Shown here in pieces: positions 27,364-35,180 of a DNA stretch of 64,000 bases; the stretch's first letter is position 1; each line of letters opens with the position of its first letter. The stretch is from Patiriisocius marinus (GTDB lineage Bacteria; Bacteroidota; Bacteroidia; Flavobacteriales; Flavobacteriaceae). Position numbers and translations under genes: made by a program. The notes beneath the pieces were generated by a model that searched no databases, was not told the DNA's origin, and was given only the letters and a program-made list of their open reading frames with translations. Where the stretch lies: NCBI RefSeq assembly GCF_008974325.1, contig NZ_BKCG01000001.1, positions 372,001-436,000 of the forward strand, given 5' to 3'.

Positions 27364-28563
27364 ATGAAAATAGTAAAACTTATAATAATTGTTTTGTTTT
27401 TTACAAACATTACACTTGGTCAAAACTATTTAGGTTATTCCAATGATAGCTTAAAAATTAAATCCGTTTTTCTAAAAGAAACAGTAAGTCTTAACCTACA
27501 TATTCCGGAAACATTTAACTTTTCAGCAAAATCAACAAAATATCCAATCACAATAATTTTTGATAGTCAACACGAAAGAACGTATCCTCAAATAATAAAT
27601 TCAATTGATTTATTGACTAATGAATCTCAAATACCAGAAACAATTATAATTGGAGTGCCTTTTAATCGCAATAATAGGTATTACTTAACTTCTAGTCAGA
27701 AAAATAAAAACGATTCTTTATCAGGTATTGAAAGAATGGAAAGGTTTCTTTTTAATGAACTTATTCCAAAACTTCAAAAAGAGTTTAAAGCAAACGACTA
27801 TATAACTCTTGTTGGACATTCAAGGACTGCTTTTTTAGTCAATTATTTAACCACAAAACAAAGTAAAAAAATTGATATCGCAATTGCGTTAAGTGGATTT
27901 TACAATAATAAACCTTTGTCTATTGAAAATTTCAAATCTTATATTTCAGACTCTTCTAATTTTCTTAATAAGTTTAATTATTATTTTACTGCTGGAAGCA
28001 CTTTGGAAGAAGAAACATATCTAACTGAATGTAAAGATGTATCTGATTATATTTCCAAAACCGAAATGCCAAAAAACTTTGTAGGACGTTTTACCGAAAG
28101 CAAAAACGCTAACCATATGACCAACTATTGGGTTTCAGCACCTTCTATTTTTATGGACGCATACGCTGATTATAATTCAATCCTAAATAACTGGTTTTAT
28201 ATCAAGTTAAAAAAAGATACTATCGAAAAGCCAATAGAGGAATTTAAATCTGATTTAGAACAAACAGGTAAAAAATTAGGGTTTGAGGTAAATCCTAACC
28301 TAACTCATATATTTTCATTAGCGAGTTCTTTTGGATATGAGAAAAAAGACATTCAAACAGCTATTGACTTTATTAAACTAGGGCAAAAGTATTATCCTAA
28401 TTATCCTGATTTTGATTTAGAACTTATTGGATACTATAATCAGCTCAATAATCTCAAAATGTCAGAATATTATAAAACAGAATATAGAAATAAAGTTATG
28501 TCAAGAAAGGATATTAGTGAACGAGAAAAAACTGAACTATTTAAAAAAATTGAAGAAGAATAA
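27364..28563 (+). CDS. Secreted alpha/beta hydrolase, esterase D-like (cassette 3)
   Basis: A signal peptide (1-20, cleavage after TLGQ) is followed by an esterase-D/enterochelin-esterase type alpha/beta hydrolase. PITIIFDSQHERTYPQ leads the fold, VGHSRTAFL carries the nucleophile Ser153, and NANHMTNYW carries a candidate His251. The last 110 residues are helical and resemble a TPR-like tail. The substrate is unknown; family members cleave acyl esters or siderophore esters. It is the only gene in its 1.35-kb cassette, and its ATG lies 15 bases after the cassette start. Confidence 0.78.
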   Translation: MKIVKLIIIVLFFTNITLGQNYLGYSNDSLKIKSVFLKETVSLNLHIPETFNFSAKSTKYPITIIFDSQHERTYPQIINSIDLLTNESQIPETIIIGVPFNRNNRYYLTSSQKNKNDSLSGIERMERFLFNELIPKLQKEFKANDYITLVGHSRTAFLVNYLTTKQSKKIDIAIALSGFYNNKPLSIENFKSYISDSSNFLNKFNYYFTAGSTLEEETYLTECKDVSDYISKTEMPKNFVGRFTESKNANHMTNYWVSAPSIFMDAYADYNSILNNWFYIKLKKDTIEKPIEEFKSDLEQTGKKLGFEVNPNLTHIFSLASSFGYEKKDIQTAIDFIKLGQKYYPNYPDFDLELIGYYNQLNNLKMSEYYKTEYRNKVMSRKDISEREKTELFKKIEEE

Positions 28564-28567
28564 AAAC

Positions 28568-28702
28568 GTTTGCTAACACCGTGTATAATTAATTGCTTGG
28601 TTTCTGCCAATTTACGAAAGTCCTTGCGGACTTTCTATCTGTGTTTATTTGCTAACTTTGGTGCTTAAAACTCGCAACTAACCATACACAAATACGTTAG
28701 CA
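28568..28702 (+). repeat. attC-like site 3
   Basis: Core GCTAAC within GTTTGCTAAC (28568-28577) and core GTTAGCA (28696-28702). Arms 28581-28596 and 28674-28689 pair at 13 of 16 positions. The inner 8-bp hairpin is at 28616-28635. The central part is similar to site 1 (TTGCTTG, GTGCT, CGCAACTA). Confidence 0.75.
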
Positions 28703-29062
28703 TTAATACCTCCGAATCGAATCCTGCGGATTTAATTCGGAGGTATTTTATGAGGAATCAGTTAGGAATTTTGATGGAATAAAATGCTGAATTTATATCG
28801 CGCGAAAATGTTGCTGCATAAATGTATATCCGATTATCTAAAGCAGATTAGATCGCGAACTAAATAATGGAATCGCTAAACCGATTGGATTGCGGAAAAC
28901 TTACTCGGATGACTCACTCGGCTGCGTCAGTAAAAACGCTAACAAAGCATATAATTTATGGCGAGTTTTTGCTCAGCTTTTAAATTTGAGTAACTTTAAA
29001 AAAAGATTTGTAATTCGGAATTGAAGTTAATTCCATTTCGCCACAAATCATATACACAACCG
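28697..29062 (+). other. Cassette 4: no convincing ORF, strong hairpin
   Basis: This 366-base unit has no frame longer than about 27 codons that looks coding. It opens with a near-perfect hairpin at 28705-28747: a 13-bp stem (28705-28717 with 28735-28747) and an inner 5-bp stem with a TGC loop, followed by TTTTA. It may encode a small RNA, carry a terminator or promoter for the array, or be a decayed cassette. Confidence 0.5.
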
Positions 29063-29068
29063 TTGTGC
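28937..29068 (+). repeat. attC-like site 4
   Basis: Core CGCTAAC (28937-28943) and core GTTGTGC (29062-29068). Arms 28947-28964 and 29038-29055 pair at 15 of 18 positions. The inner hairpin GGAATT/AATTCC is at 29018-29035. Confidence 0.72.
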
Positions 29069-29109
29069 CCAATTAAAAATTTCCGTTTCATAAGATAATT
29101 CAGATTAAA

Positions 29110-29145
29110 TGATTGTATCTTTGATAGTATCAAATGATAGTATCA
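29110..29145 (+). promoter_or_regulatory. Fic gene promoter with three 11-bp iterons
   Basis: TGATTGTATCT (29110-29120), TGATAGTATCA (29122-29132) and TGATAGTATCA (29135-29145) are spaced 12-13 bases apart. TATCTTTG at 29116-29123 is a perfect -7 box overlapping the first two copies. Transcription would start near 29130, 19 bases before the chosen ATG, so a protein bound to the repeats would block initiation. Confidence 0.6.
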
Positions 29146-29148
29146 CGA

Positions 29149-30102
29149 ATGAAACCACCTTACGAAATAACATCTTCTATTCTAAAATTAATAACTTCTA
29201 TTTCAGAGAAAATAGGAGAAGTAAATGCTAATTTATTAAACAAACCTTCACCGAAATTAAGAAAACAGAATAGAATTAAAACTATTCATTCTTCGTTAAA
29301 AATAGAAGGAAACACACTCACAGAAGAACAAATAACAGCACTTCTTGAAAACAAAAGAGTTATCGGTCCTAAAAAAGATGTTCTTGAAGTTTTAAATGCA
29401 ATTAAAATATATGAAAATTTAGATGATTACAATCCTTCAAATGAAAAATCCTTTTTAAAAGCACATCAAAACTTAATGGAAGGTTTAATTGAAAATTCTG
29501 GAAAATATAGAAATCAAAGTGTCGGAATTGTAAAAGGCTCAAAAGTTGAGCATTTGGCACCACCTTTTGGAAATGTGCCGTACTTAATGAAAGACCTTTT
29601 TGAATATTTGAAAAAGTCTGATGAAATTGAATTAATTAAAAGTTGTGTTTTCCATTACGAAATGGAATTTATACATCCATTTTTAGATGGAAATGGGAGA
29701 ATGGGAAGATTATGGCAAACTTTAATTTTAATGGAAAAATATCCAATCTTTGAGTTTTTGCCTTTTGAAACTTTAATTAGTAAAGACCAGGAAAAATATT
29801 ATAAAGCTTTGGCTGAAAGTGATAAATCTGGTAAATCGACCAAGTTTATTGAATATATGCTAAACGTGATTGACATTTCAATAAGTGAATTATTAGATTA
29901 TAATAATCGAACGTTAAATGAAAAAGACAGATTAGAATATTATGTTTCATTAAATAAAACTGAATTTACAAGAAAAGATTATATGGATATTTTTAAAGAT
30001 ATTTCTTCTGCAACTGCCAGTAGAGATTTAAAGAAAGGTGCTGAATTAGATTTATTTAAAAAAATAGGAGAAAAAAATAAAACAATCTATCGTTTAAAAT
30101 AA
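29149..30102 (+). CDS. Fic-domain protein, class II (cassette 5)
   Basis: A predicted AMP-transferase that modifies a target protein with ATP. I chose the ATG at 29149 (MKPPYEITSS), the usual start of this family; the ATG at 29134 lies inside an operator-like repeat. The Fic motif HPFLDGNGRMGR begins at His176. The N-terminal SSLKIEGN (Ser49, Glu53, Gly54) is the autoinhibitory helix of class II Fic proteins. The C-terminus (about 250-317) looks like a winged helix. Single-gene units like this regulate themselves. It is the last ORF of the array. Confidence 0.85.
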   Translation: MKPPYEITSSILKLITSISEKIGEVNANLLNKPSPKLRKQNRIKTIHSSLKIEGNTLTEEQITALLENKRVIGPKKDVLEVLNAIKIYENLDDYNPSNEKSFLKAHQNLMEGLIENSGKYRNQSVGIVKGSKVEHLAPPFGNVPYLMKDLFEYLKKSDEIELIKSCVFHYEMEFIHPFLDGNGRMGRLWQTLILMEKYPIFEFLPFETLISKDQEKYYKALAESDKSGKSTKFIEYMLNVIDISISELLDYNNRTLNEKDRLEYYVSLNKTEFTRKDYMDIFKDISSATASRDLKKGAELDLFKKIGEKNKTIYRLK

Positions 30103-30104
30103 CT

Positions 30105-30146
30105 GGGCACAACATGGGATATAACTAATAAATTCCCACAGGAATT
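30105..30146 (+). repeat. attC-like site 5, left half only
   Basis: GGGCACAAC (30105-30113), 2 bases after the Fic stop, is followed by GGGATATAACTAATA and an AATTCC/GGAATT hairpin (30131-30146). No matching right arm or GTT core follows, so the array is truncated here. Confidence 0.6.
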
Positions 30147-30197
30147 CTTACAAATTTGAAATCCAAATAAAAGTATAAAACTCCCCCAATCTTCAAC

Positions 30198-30698
30198 ATG
30201 AAAACCAGCATAGTACTTCTCTTTTTTGTGAGTTTCTCTCTTGTATCTCAAACTGCCTTTACTCAGGAAAATTTTAGAAAAACAGAAATTGTTACAACAG
30301 TATTTAAAGCCTTAAAAAAACAGAACGAAAAAAAGGTATTAAAAACCTTACCTACTAAGGACGACATTAATTTCCTCATCCCATTAGCAAGGGTTGCAAA
30401 TACTGAGGAAAATATACCAGAAGTGGATACCATAATTGCCAATTTTAAAAAGGCAGCTATTGAAAATTTTAAAAAAGTGATCAAAAAAGGAAATACTTTT
30501 GGGATTCAATGGGATGCTATTGTTTTAGAAAACGTTCGTTATGAAGCTAATCCAGACCCTAATATAGCTATAGAGAGAGGGAACATTATTTTAGTATGTA
30601 GCAGCAAAAACAAAAAGTTTTTAATCACACTAAGAAAAACCTATAAAATACGTGATTACTGGAGGCTAATGAATACTATAAAATTTACTCTTTTATAA
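30198..30698 (+). CDS. Secreted hypothetical protein
   Basis: I do not recognise a named family. The 166-residue protein has a clear signal peptide (about 22 residues, cleavage near TAFTQ). The mature part is a small alpha+beta domain with many lysines, ending in strands ILVCSSKNKKFLITLRKTYKI and YWRLMNTIKFTLL, as in flavobacterial secreted proteins with an NTF2- or cystatin-like layout. It has its own hairpin downstream at about 30728-30760. It is the first gene outside the cassette array on this side and is not flanked by attC-like cores. Confidence 0.65.
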   Translation: MKTSIVLLFFVSFSLVSQTAFTQENFRKTEIVTTVFKALKKQNEKKVLKTLPTKDDINFLIPLARVANTEENIPEVDTIIANFKKAAIENFKKVIKKGNTFGIQWDAIVLENVRYEANPDPNIAIERGNIILVCSSKNKKFLITLRKTYKIRDYWRLMNTIKFTLL

Positions 30699-30727
30699 TA
30701 GTGATGTAAATTCAATATACTACTAAA

Positions 30728-30762
30728 AAAAGACTAGATGGTTTGGACACCTTCTAATCTTA
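30728..30762 (+). terminator. Probable terminator after 30198 gene
   Basis: AAGACTAGATGGT pairs imperfectly (11 of 13) with ACCTTCTAATCTT, followed by a short mixed T/A run. It lies about 30 bases after the stop and before a convergent gene. Confidence 0.45.
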
Positions 30763-30798
30763 TTTAAAAAATAAACATTAATTATATCTAATCAAATT

Positions 30799-31269
30799 TT
30801 AACAAGCCCCACCAACTACAATACTAGGGTCGCAACAGATTTTAAAAATTGTAAAGTATACATCTCTTAAATGACTATGACCATTACCATCAATATATGC
30901 TTTTAAGTATAGATCTTCACCAACAATGAGATTAGTTATTATTACATGATGTCCAGACTTCCTACCATTTTTATTTTCTTGATCTTCTCCTGCAAAAGCA
31001 GTTGCTACAACTACATCTTGTATTTGAGGAATAGGACTTTTCATTAAATGTAATGAAAGATCATCTTTACTAACATCTGTCCCATCTCTATAAAAACCCC
31101 AAGAAATATGATACATTCCTGATTGTTGAACTCTGAAATGTGAACCATTCCAATTTGAATTAGTTTTCACATATTCTTTAACTTCAGGTCTTGGGTCAAA
31201 GTTTATTACACTTTCTACTTCTGAAATTGATTTTTCTACGCTCAAAGCGATACAAGCACATTCTGCCAT
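30799..31269 (-). CDS. Hypothetical beta-sandwich (C1q/TNF-like) protein
   Basis: I do not recognise the gene with certainty. The 156 residues have no signal peptide and are predicted to be all-beta. HFRVQQSGMYHISWGFYRDG and LYLKAYIDGNGHSHLRDVYFTIFKI recall the jelly-roll of C1q/TNF-like proteins and spore or filament surface proteins. Cysteines cluster at both ends (ECACIAL, KICCDPS and GGAC), which could cross-link subunits. The gene stands alone, facing the 30198 gene, with a 460-base AT-rich region upstream. Confidence 0.5.
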   Translation of the reverse strand: MAECACIALSVEKSISEVESVINFDPRPEVKEYVKTNSNWNGSHFRVQQSGMYHISWGFYRDGTDVSKDDLSLHLMKSPIPQIQDVVVATAFAGEDQENKNGRKSGHHVIITNLIVGEDLYLKAYIDGNGHSHLRDVYFTIFKICCDPSIVVGGAC

Positions 31270-31732
31270 AACAATATATTTAATTTACCTACTCTATTTC
31301 ATATTTGGATTTTCAGTTTTCTCCACTGCTATATTCTAAATAACAATACAAATCTATTATAGTATCAAACAGAACAACAGGGTTGAAAGCCCCAATTACT
31401 AAGGGGTAATTAACTCATTTATAGTATTTTGTAAAAAAAAATGAATTACTAAAGTGCTGTAAAAAGATAAACACCAAACTAGTTAATACAGTATTTTACT
31501 CAACGTATGGTAATTGAAAAATTAAAATATTTATAGACAAAACTGTTAAAATAAGCTGGGGTTATATTAAAGCTAAAAGTGAGACTATATAGCTTGTGTT
31601 TCAATAGTTTTTGTAATATTTCAGAATAAACACAAATCATATTTTTCTGTTACTTAAACTGATAAAAGTCAATTTTTTATATCTTTAAAAGAGCTAATTT
31701 TATAGCTTACTTATGTATTAAATTTTCAGCTT
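31270..31732. other. AT-rich intergenic region, no gene seen
   Basis: This 463-base stretch lies between two divergent genes and must hold both promoters. I see a CCCC/GGGG hairpin near 31391-31407 and a TATCTTTA box near 31678 that could serve the BLUF gene. I see no tRNA, repeat family member or coding frame. Confidence 0.5.
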
Positions 31733-32179
31733 ATGAGTTTACGTCGTATTATCTATACCAGTCACGCAACTAATGAATACAATAAACGAGACTTACTAGA
31801 TTTACTTCACGAGTCGCGCGGGTATAATAGTATTGACAATATTAGTGGTGTATTGATGTACCGCGATGGTTATTTTCTACAAATTATTGAAGGAGAAGAC
31901 AGCCTTGTGGACGATTTAGTTAAACGCATTGCCAATGATACGCGACACGACGATATTAAAATAATTAATGATGCTTTAGTTGAACAAAGACTTTTCCCAG
32001 GTTGGTCCATGGGCTGTGCAGATTTTGAAGACCCTACTTTGAGTCTAATTCCAGGAATTAGTAATGAGTTTACAAACCCACAGTTTATTGACGATCTATT
32101 AGACCGTCTCCCAGAAGTAGCAAGTTATATCCACAAAAACCTAACAAAGGAACAAATTTATGGAGCTGAAGCATCGTAG
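31733..32179 (+). CDS. BLUF-domain blue-light photoreceptor
   Basis: The 148-residue protein is a stand-alone FAD-binding BLUF domain that senses blue light through hydrogen-bond rearrangement. The key residues are present: Tyr8 in RIIYTSHA, Asn36 in DNISGVLMY, Gln50 in YFLQIIEGE, and Trp91/Met93 in PGWSMGCADF. There is no output domain, so it must act through a partner, as short BLUF proteins such as PixD do. It lies upstream of DnaJ/CbpM on the same strand with a 53-base gap; a functional link is possible but not shown. Confidence 0.9.
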   Translation: MSLRRIIYTSHATNEYNKRDLLDLLHESRGYNSIDNISGVLMYRDGYFLQIIEGEDSLVDDLVKRIANDTRHDDIKIINDALVEQRLFPGWSMGCADFEDPTLSLIPGISNEFTNPQFIDDLLDRLPEVASYIHKNLTKEQIYGAEAS

Positions 32180-32232
32180 TAATTACCCGTCAATTTAATA
32201 TGTATTTATTTCACTATTAAACAAGCAACTAA

Positions 32233-33126
32233 ATGGCATTTATAGATTATTACAAAATATTAGGCATCGACAAAAATGCTACCGAGAGTGATATAAAAAA
32301 AGCCTATCGGAAATTAGCTCGGAAATATCATCCAGATCTAAACCCGAATGATAAAAAAGCCGAAGAAAGCTTCAAAGAAATAAATGAAGCTAATGAAGTA
32401 TTGAGCAATCCTGAAAATAGGAAAAAATATGATGAGCACGGTAAAGACTGGAAACATGCAGACGAAATAGAAAAGGCTAGAAAACAACAACAATCTAGAC
32501 AAGGCTATCAAAGACAAGGACAAAGTGCTGGTGATTTTTCGGGATCTGATTATTCAGATTTCTTTGAATCTATGTTTGGTGGTGCTGGAAGACGTGGCGG
32601 TAATGCTACCTTTAGAGGTCAAGATTTTAATGCCGAATTACAACTCGATTTAAAAGAGGTCTACACTACACATAAACGAACGCTTACAGTTAATGGTAAA
32701 AACATTAGACTAACCATACCGGCTGGAGTAAAAAACGGTCAAGAAATTAAAATTAAAGGAAAAGGTGGCGAAGGTGTAAATAATGGCCCAAATGGCGATT
32801 TAATAATTCGCTTTAATGTAGCAAATAACACAGCGTTTAAAAGAGACAAAAACAACCTTTATAGTACTGTAGATATTGATTTATATACAGCACTTTTAGG
32901 TGGCGAAATCACTGTTAACACTTTTGACAGCAAAGTAAAACTGAACGTAAAACCCGAAACCCAAAGTGGCACGAAAGTAAAACTGAAAGGAAAAGGATTC
33001 CCTGTTTATAAAAAAGAGGGGGAGTTTGGCGATTTATATATTACCTATAATGTAGTATTACCAACAAAGCTAACCGATAAAGAAAAAGATTTATTCAAGG
33101 AACTAACTAAATTAAGACAGGCATGA
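32233..33126 (+). CDS. cbpA: CbpA-like DnaJ C-terminal domain co-chaperone
   Basis: This is an Hsp40 co-chaperone that delivers clients to DnaK. The J domain (1-70) has YHPD with His33-Asp35, then a Gly/Ser/Gln-rich linker (about 80-120, FFESMFGG), and two beta-sandwich client-binding domains (about 125-290). No zinc-finger cysteines are present, so it is the CbpA (type B) form rather than DnaJ. The next gene, which overlaps it by 4 bases, encodes the CbpM modulator. This confirms the CbpA assignment. Confidence 0.88.
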   Translation: MAFIDYYKILGIDKNATESDIKKAYRKLARKYHPDLNPNDKKAEESFKEINEANEVLSNPENRKKYDEHGKDWKHADEIEKARKQQQSRQGYQRQGQSAGDFSGSDYSDFFESMFGGAGRRGGNATFRGQDFNAELQLDLKEVYTTHKRTLTVNGKNIRLTIPAGVKNGQEIKIKGKGGEGVNNGPNGDLIIRFNVANNTAFKRDKNNLYSTVDIDLYTALLGGEITVNTFDSKVKLNVKPETQSGTKVKLKGKGFPVYKKEGEFGDLYITYNVVLPTKLTDKEKDLFKELTKLRQA

Positions 33127-33416
33127 GTTTAGAAAATTTTATTCCACTAGATAATTTATGCACGCATTATAAAGTTGAAATGTCATTTTTCAGAACTTTA
33201 AATGAAATTGGCTTGATTGAAATTACCACTGTCGAACAATCCTTGTGTGTGCATAAAGACAAAGCGAGCGATGTCGAAAAAATTATTAGAATGCATAATG
33301 AACTTGACATAAATCCTGAAGGCATTGACACTATTTTCAATTTATTAGAGAAAATAAACTCTCTACAATCTGAATTGGTCTCAGTAAAAAACAGGCTTAG
33401 ATTGTACGAAGATTAA
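33123..33416 (+). CDS. cbpM: CbpM-like chaperone modulator
   Basis: The 97-residue protein has a MerR-like helical fold. Typical features are EIGLIEITTVEQSLCVHKDKASDVEKIIRMHNEL and DINPEGIDTIFNLLEKI, then a short coiled coil. CbpM binds the J domain of CbpA and blocks its interaction with DnaK. Four-base overlap with cbpA gives stoichiometric expression. Confidence 0.85.
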   Translation: MSLENFIPLDNLCTHYKVEMSFFRTLNEIGLIEITTVEQSLCVHKDKASDVEKIIRMHNELDINPEGIDTIFNLLEKINSLQSELVSVKNRLRLYED

Positions 33417-33498
33417 ATTTCAGTTCGCTTTTATTTCACTCCGTTAAGTATTCAATTAAAGATGAAATTTTAAATATTTATTAAAATTTTTCATATTA

Positions 33499-33519
33499 CT
33501 AACCGATTGGTTAGATTTG
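33499..33519 (+). promoter_or_regulatory. Operator-like palindrome overlapping a -7 box for the HAD gene
   Basis: CTAACCGATTGGTTAG (33499-33514) is a 6-bp inverted repeat with a GATT spacer, and TAGATTTG (33512-33519) is a perfect Bacteroidota -7 box overlapping its right half. The pattern is like TetR-family operators, so repression of the HAD gene is inferred. No TetR gene is in the window. Confidence 0.55.
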
Positions 33520-33578
33520 TATAAGTGTCAACAATTACTATTATAATCACTTATAAATTAGCACATTAAAAAGCATCT

Positions 33579-34313
33579 ATGAAGCATTTAACTGAAACAC
33601 GCCCAAAAGTATTGTTTTTTGACGTTAACGAAACATTGCTAGATCTAACCCAAATGAAAAAACAGGTTGGAGAAGCTTTAGGTGGTAGGGAAGATTTATT
33701 GTCTTTATGGTTTACAACTATGCTGCAATATTCTCTAGTAACATCAGCTAGCGGACAATATGAGCATTTTGGAAATATAGGTGCTGCAACACTTCAAATG
33801 GTAGCTGCTAATAACGATATTAAAATTTCCGAAGAAGATGCCAGAAATACGGTTATTAATGCCTTAAGAGGCTTGCCTGCACATACTGAAGTGAAAGGTG
33901 CGCTAACCGCATTAAAGGAAAACGGTTATACATTAGTATCATTTACAAACTCGTCTAACGAAGGTGTAAAAAAACAGTTTGAAAGTGCTGGACTCACCAG
34001 CTATTTTGACAATATGCTAAGTGTTGAAGATGTTGGAAAATTTAAACCTTTTACTGAAACATATCTATGGGCTTCAAAAACAATGAAGGTACAACCTGAA
34101 GATTGTATGTTGATTGCAGCTCACGGATGGGACGTTGCTGGAGCAATGTGGGCAGGATGGCGTGCTGCTTTTATAGCAAGACCTGGACAACAGCTTTTTC
34201 CTTTAGCTCCAAAAACAGAAATTGTCACTACCAATTTACAGAAGGTTGCAGATATTTTAATTAGCTATAAATATCTCTTAAAAAACCCTGCTCAACACAA
34301 CATCAACATTTAA
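33579..34313 (+). CDS. Haloacid dehalogenase type II (HAD superfamily)
   Basis: This hydrolase may remove halide from 2-haloacids or act on phosphoesters. The 244 residues show the HAD motifs: LFFDVNETL with nucleophile Asp15, SFTNSS for motif II, KFKPFTETY with the motif III lysine, and AAHGWDVAGAMWAGWRAAF, the type II dehalogenase version of motif IV. In strict dehalogenases the second position is Asn (DxN), as here. It has an operator-like promoter. Its last 36 bases overlap the convergent UbiA gene. Confidence 0.85.
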   Translation: MKHLTETRPKVLFFDVNETLLDLTQMKKQVGEALGGREDLLSLWFTTMLQYSLVTSASGQYEHFGNIGAATLQMVAANNDIKISEEDARNTVINALRGLPAHTEVKGALTALKENGYTLVSFTNSSNEGVKKQFESAGLTSYFDNMLSVEDVGKFKPFTETYLWASKTMKVQPEDCMLIAAHGWDVAGAMWAGWRAAFIARPGQQLFPLAPKTEIVTTNLQKVADILISYKYLLKNPAQHNINI

Positions 34314-35180
34314 TAAAATGATGCTAAAAACTCCTGCGACAATAATTAGTTTGAGGATGTTGTGCAATACTACGTAGTGAAGTTTTTGAGATGATTTCCA
34401 CAACATAATATTGAATACAATCAAGGCTATAATACTGCCGTAGAAAAACAAATTCATATAGCCTGTTTCATATTGTGTGAGTAATAATATAACGGGAATT
34501 AAAGTTGCTACACTCAACACTGAAAGCATTTTCTTAGAAACATTCTCTCCATAAACTACTGGGATGGTGCGATAGTTTTGAGCGAGATCTCCCTTTATAT
34601 TTTCTAAATCTTTAGTGAGTTCGCGCATTGAAATCAACAGAAATAAAAATGTTGCATGAACAAAAATGACGGTATTGAAATTTAGATAATAAATGAAGAC
34701 TGCAAAAAACGGAATTACCGCTAAGGTGGTTGCCACAAAATTCCCTACAAAAGGATACTTTTTAAGCTTGTGTGAGTAAAACCATATTCCGAAAATATAT
34801 AGCGAAAAGAACACTACTGATTTAAACGAAACATAACTGGCAAAAATTACCGAGAGGAAGTTCAATATAAAATAGCTAGTCAACTTAGTTTGTTGACTTA
34901 CAATCTTGTCAAGCTTTGTTTTTAAAGGCCTATTTATTAAATCCTTTTCACTATCATAAAAACTATTGATAATGTAACCACCTGCAATGGCAGCAGAGGA
35001 AGCTAAAACAATCATCAACAAATTAATATCGAATAGCACTTTTCGTAAAGGAAGTTCTGGTGCTAATATGTAGATTGAAGTTAAATACTGCGCAATAACG
35101 ATCACCAAAATATTATACCCACGCACAATGGAGAATAGGCTAAAGAACTTTAGTAAAAGATGTTTTTGCTTTCTATTCAT
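34278..35180 (-). CDS. UbiA-family prenyltransferase
   Basis: This membrane enzyme has about eight or nine helices. The two Asp-rich metal sites are INSFYDSEKD (Asn72, Asp76, Asp80) and TKDLENIKGD (Asp191, Asp198). In flavobacteria this gene lies beside the mevalonate genes and is annotated as a geranylgeranylglycerol-phosphate geranylgeranyltransferase homologue; it could also serve quinone or other isoprenoid synthesis. Its 3' end overlaps the convergent HAD gene by 36 bases, and the 292-base upstream gap holds no gene. Confidence 0.82.
   Translation of the reverse strand: MNRKQKHLLLKFFSLFSIVRGYNILVIVIAQYLTSIYILAPELPLRKVLFDINLLMIVLASSAAIAGGYIINSFYDSEKDLINRPLKTKLDKIVSQQTKLTSYFILNFLSVIFASYVSFKSVVFFSLYIFGIWFYSHKLKKYPFVGNFVATTLAVIPFFAVFIYYLNFNTVIFVHATFLFLLISMRELTKDLENIKGDLAQNYRTIPVVYGENVSKKMLSVLSVATLIPVILLLTQYETGYMNLFFYGSIIALIVFNIMLWKSSQKLHYVVLHNILKLIIVAGVFSIILLNVDVVLSRVF

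Larger units (their letters stand above)
25524..30146 (+). mobile_element. Integron-like gene cassette array without integrase (CALIN-like)
   Basis: Five head-to-tail units, 25524-26454, 26455-27348, 27349-28696, 28697-29062 and 29063 to about 30113, are separated by attC-like imperfect palindromes. The four ORFs are all on the plus strand; the fourth unit has none. The first bases of each unit are complementary to the core at its own 3' end: 13 of 14, 9 of 9, 10 of 10, about 6, and 12 of 13 bases. The core at the same junction matches only in AAC/GTT. That is exactly what crossover at G/TT in integron cassettes gives. No tyrosine recombinase or attI is visible. Confidence 0.72.

Noticed and set aside
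28705-28747. Serine recombinase remnant (a MYIRLSKAD-like reading near 28820)
   Set aside because: The match is one short stretch between stop codons; no catalytic serine region or other recombinase motif is present.
28783-28866. 27-codon frame in cassette 4
   Set aside because: Very short, no recognisable start signal, and another frame reads as pieces interrupted by several stops.
25524-30146. CRISPR array
   Set aside because: The repeats are long imperfect palindromes between full genes, with no short regular spacers and no cas genes.
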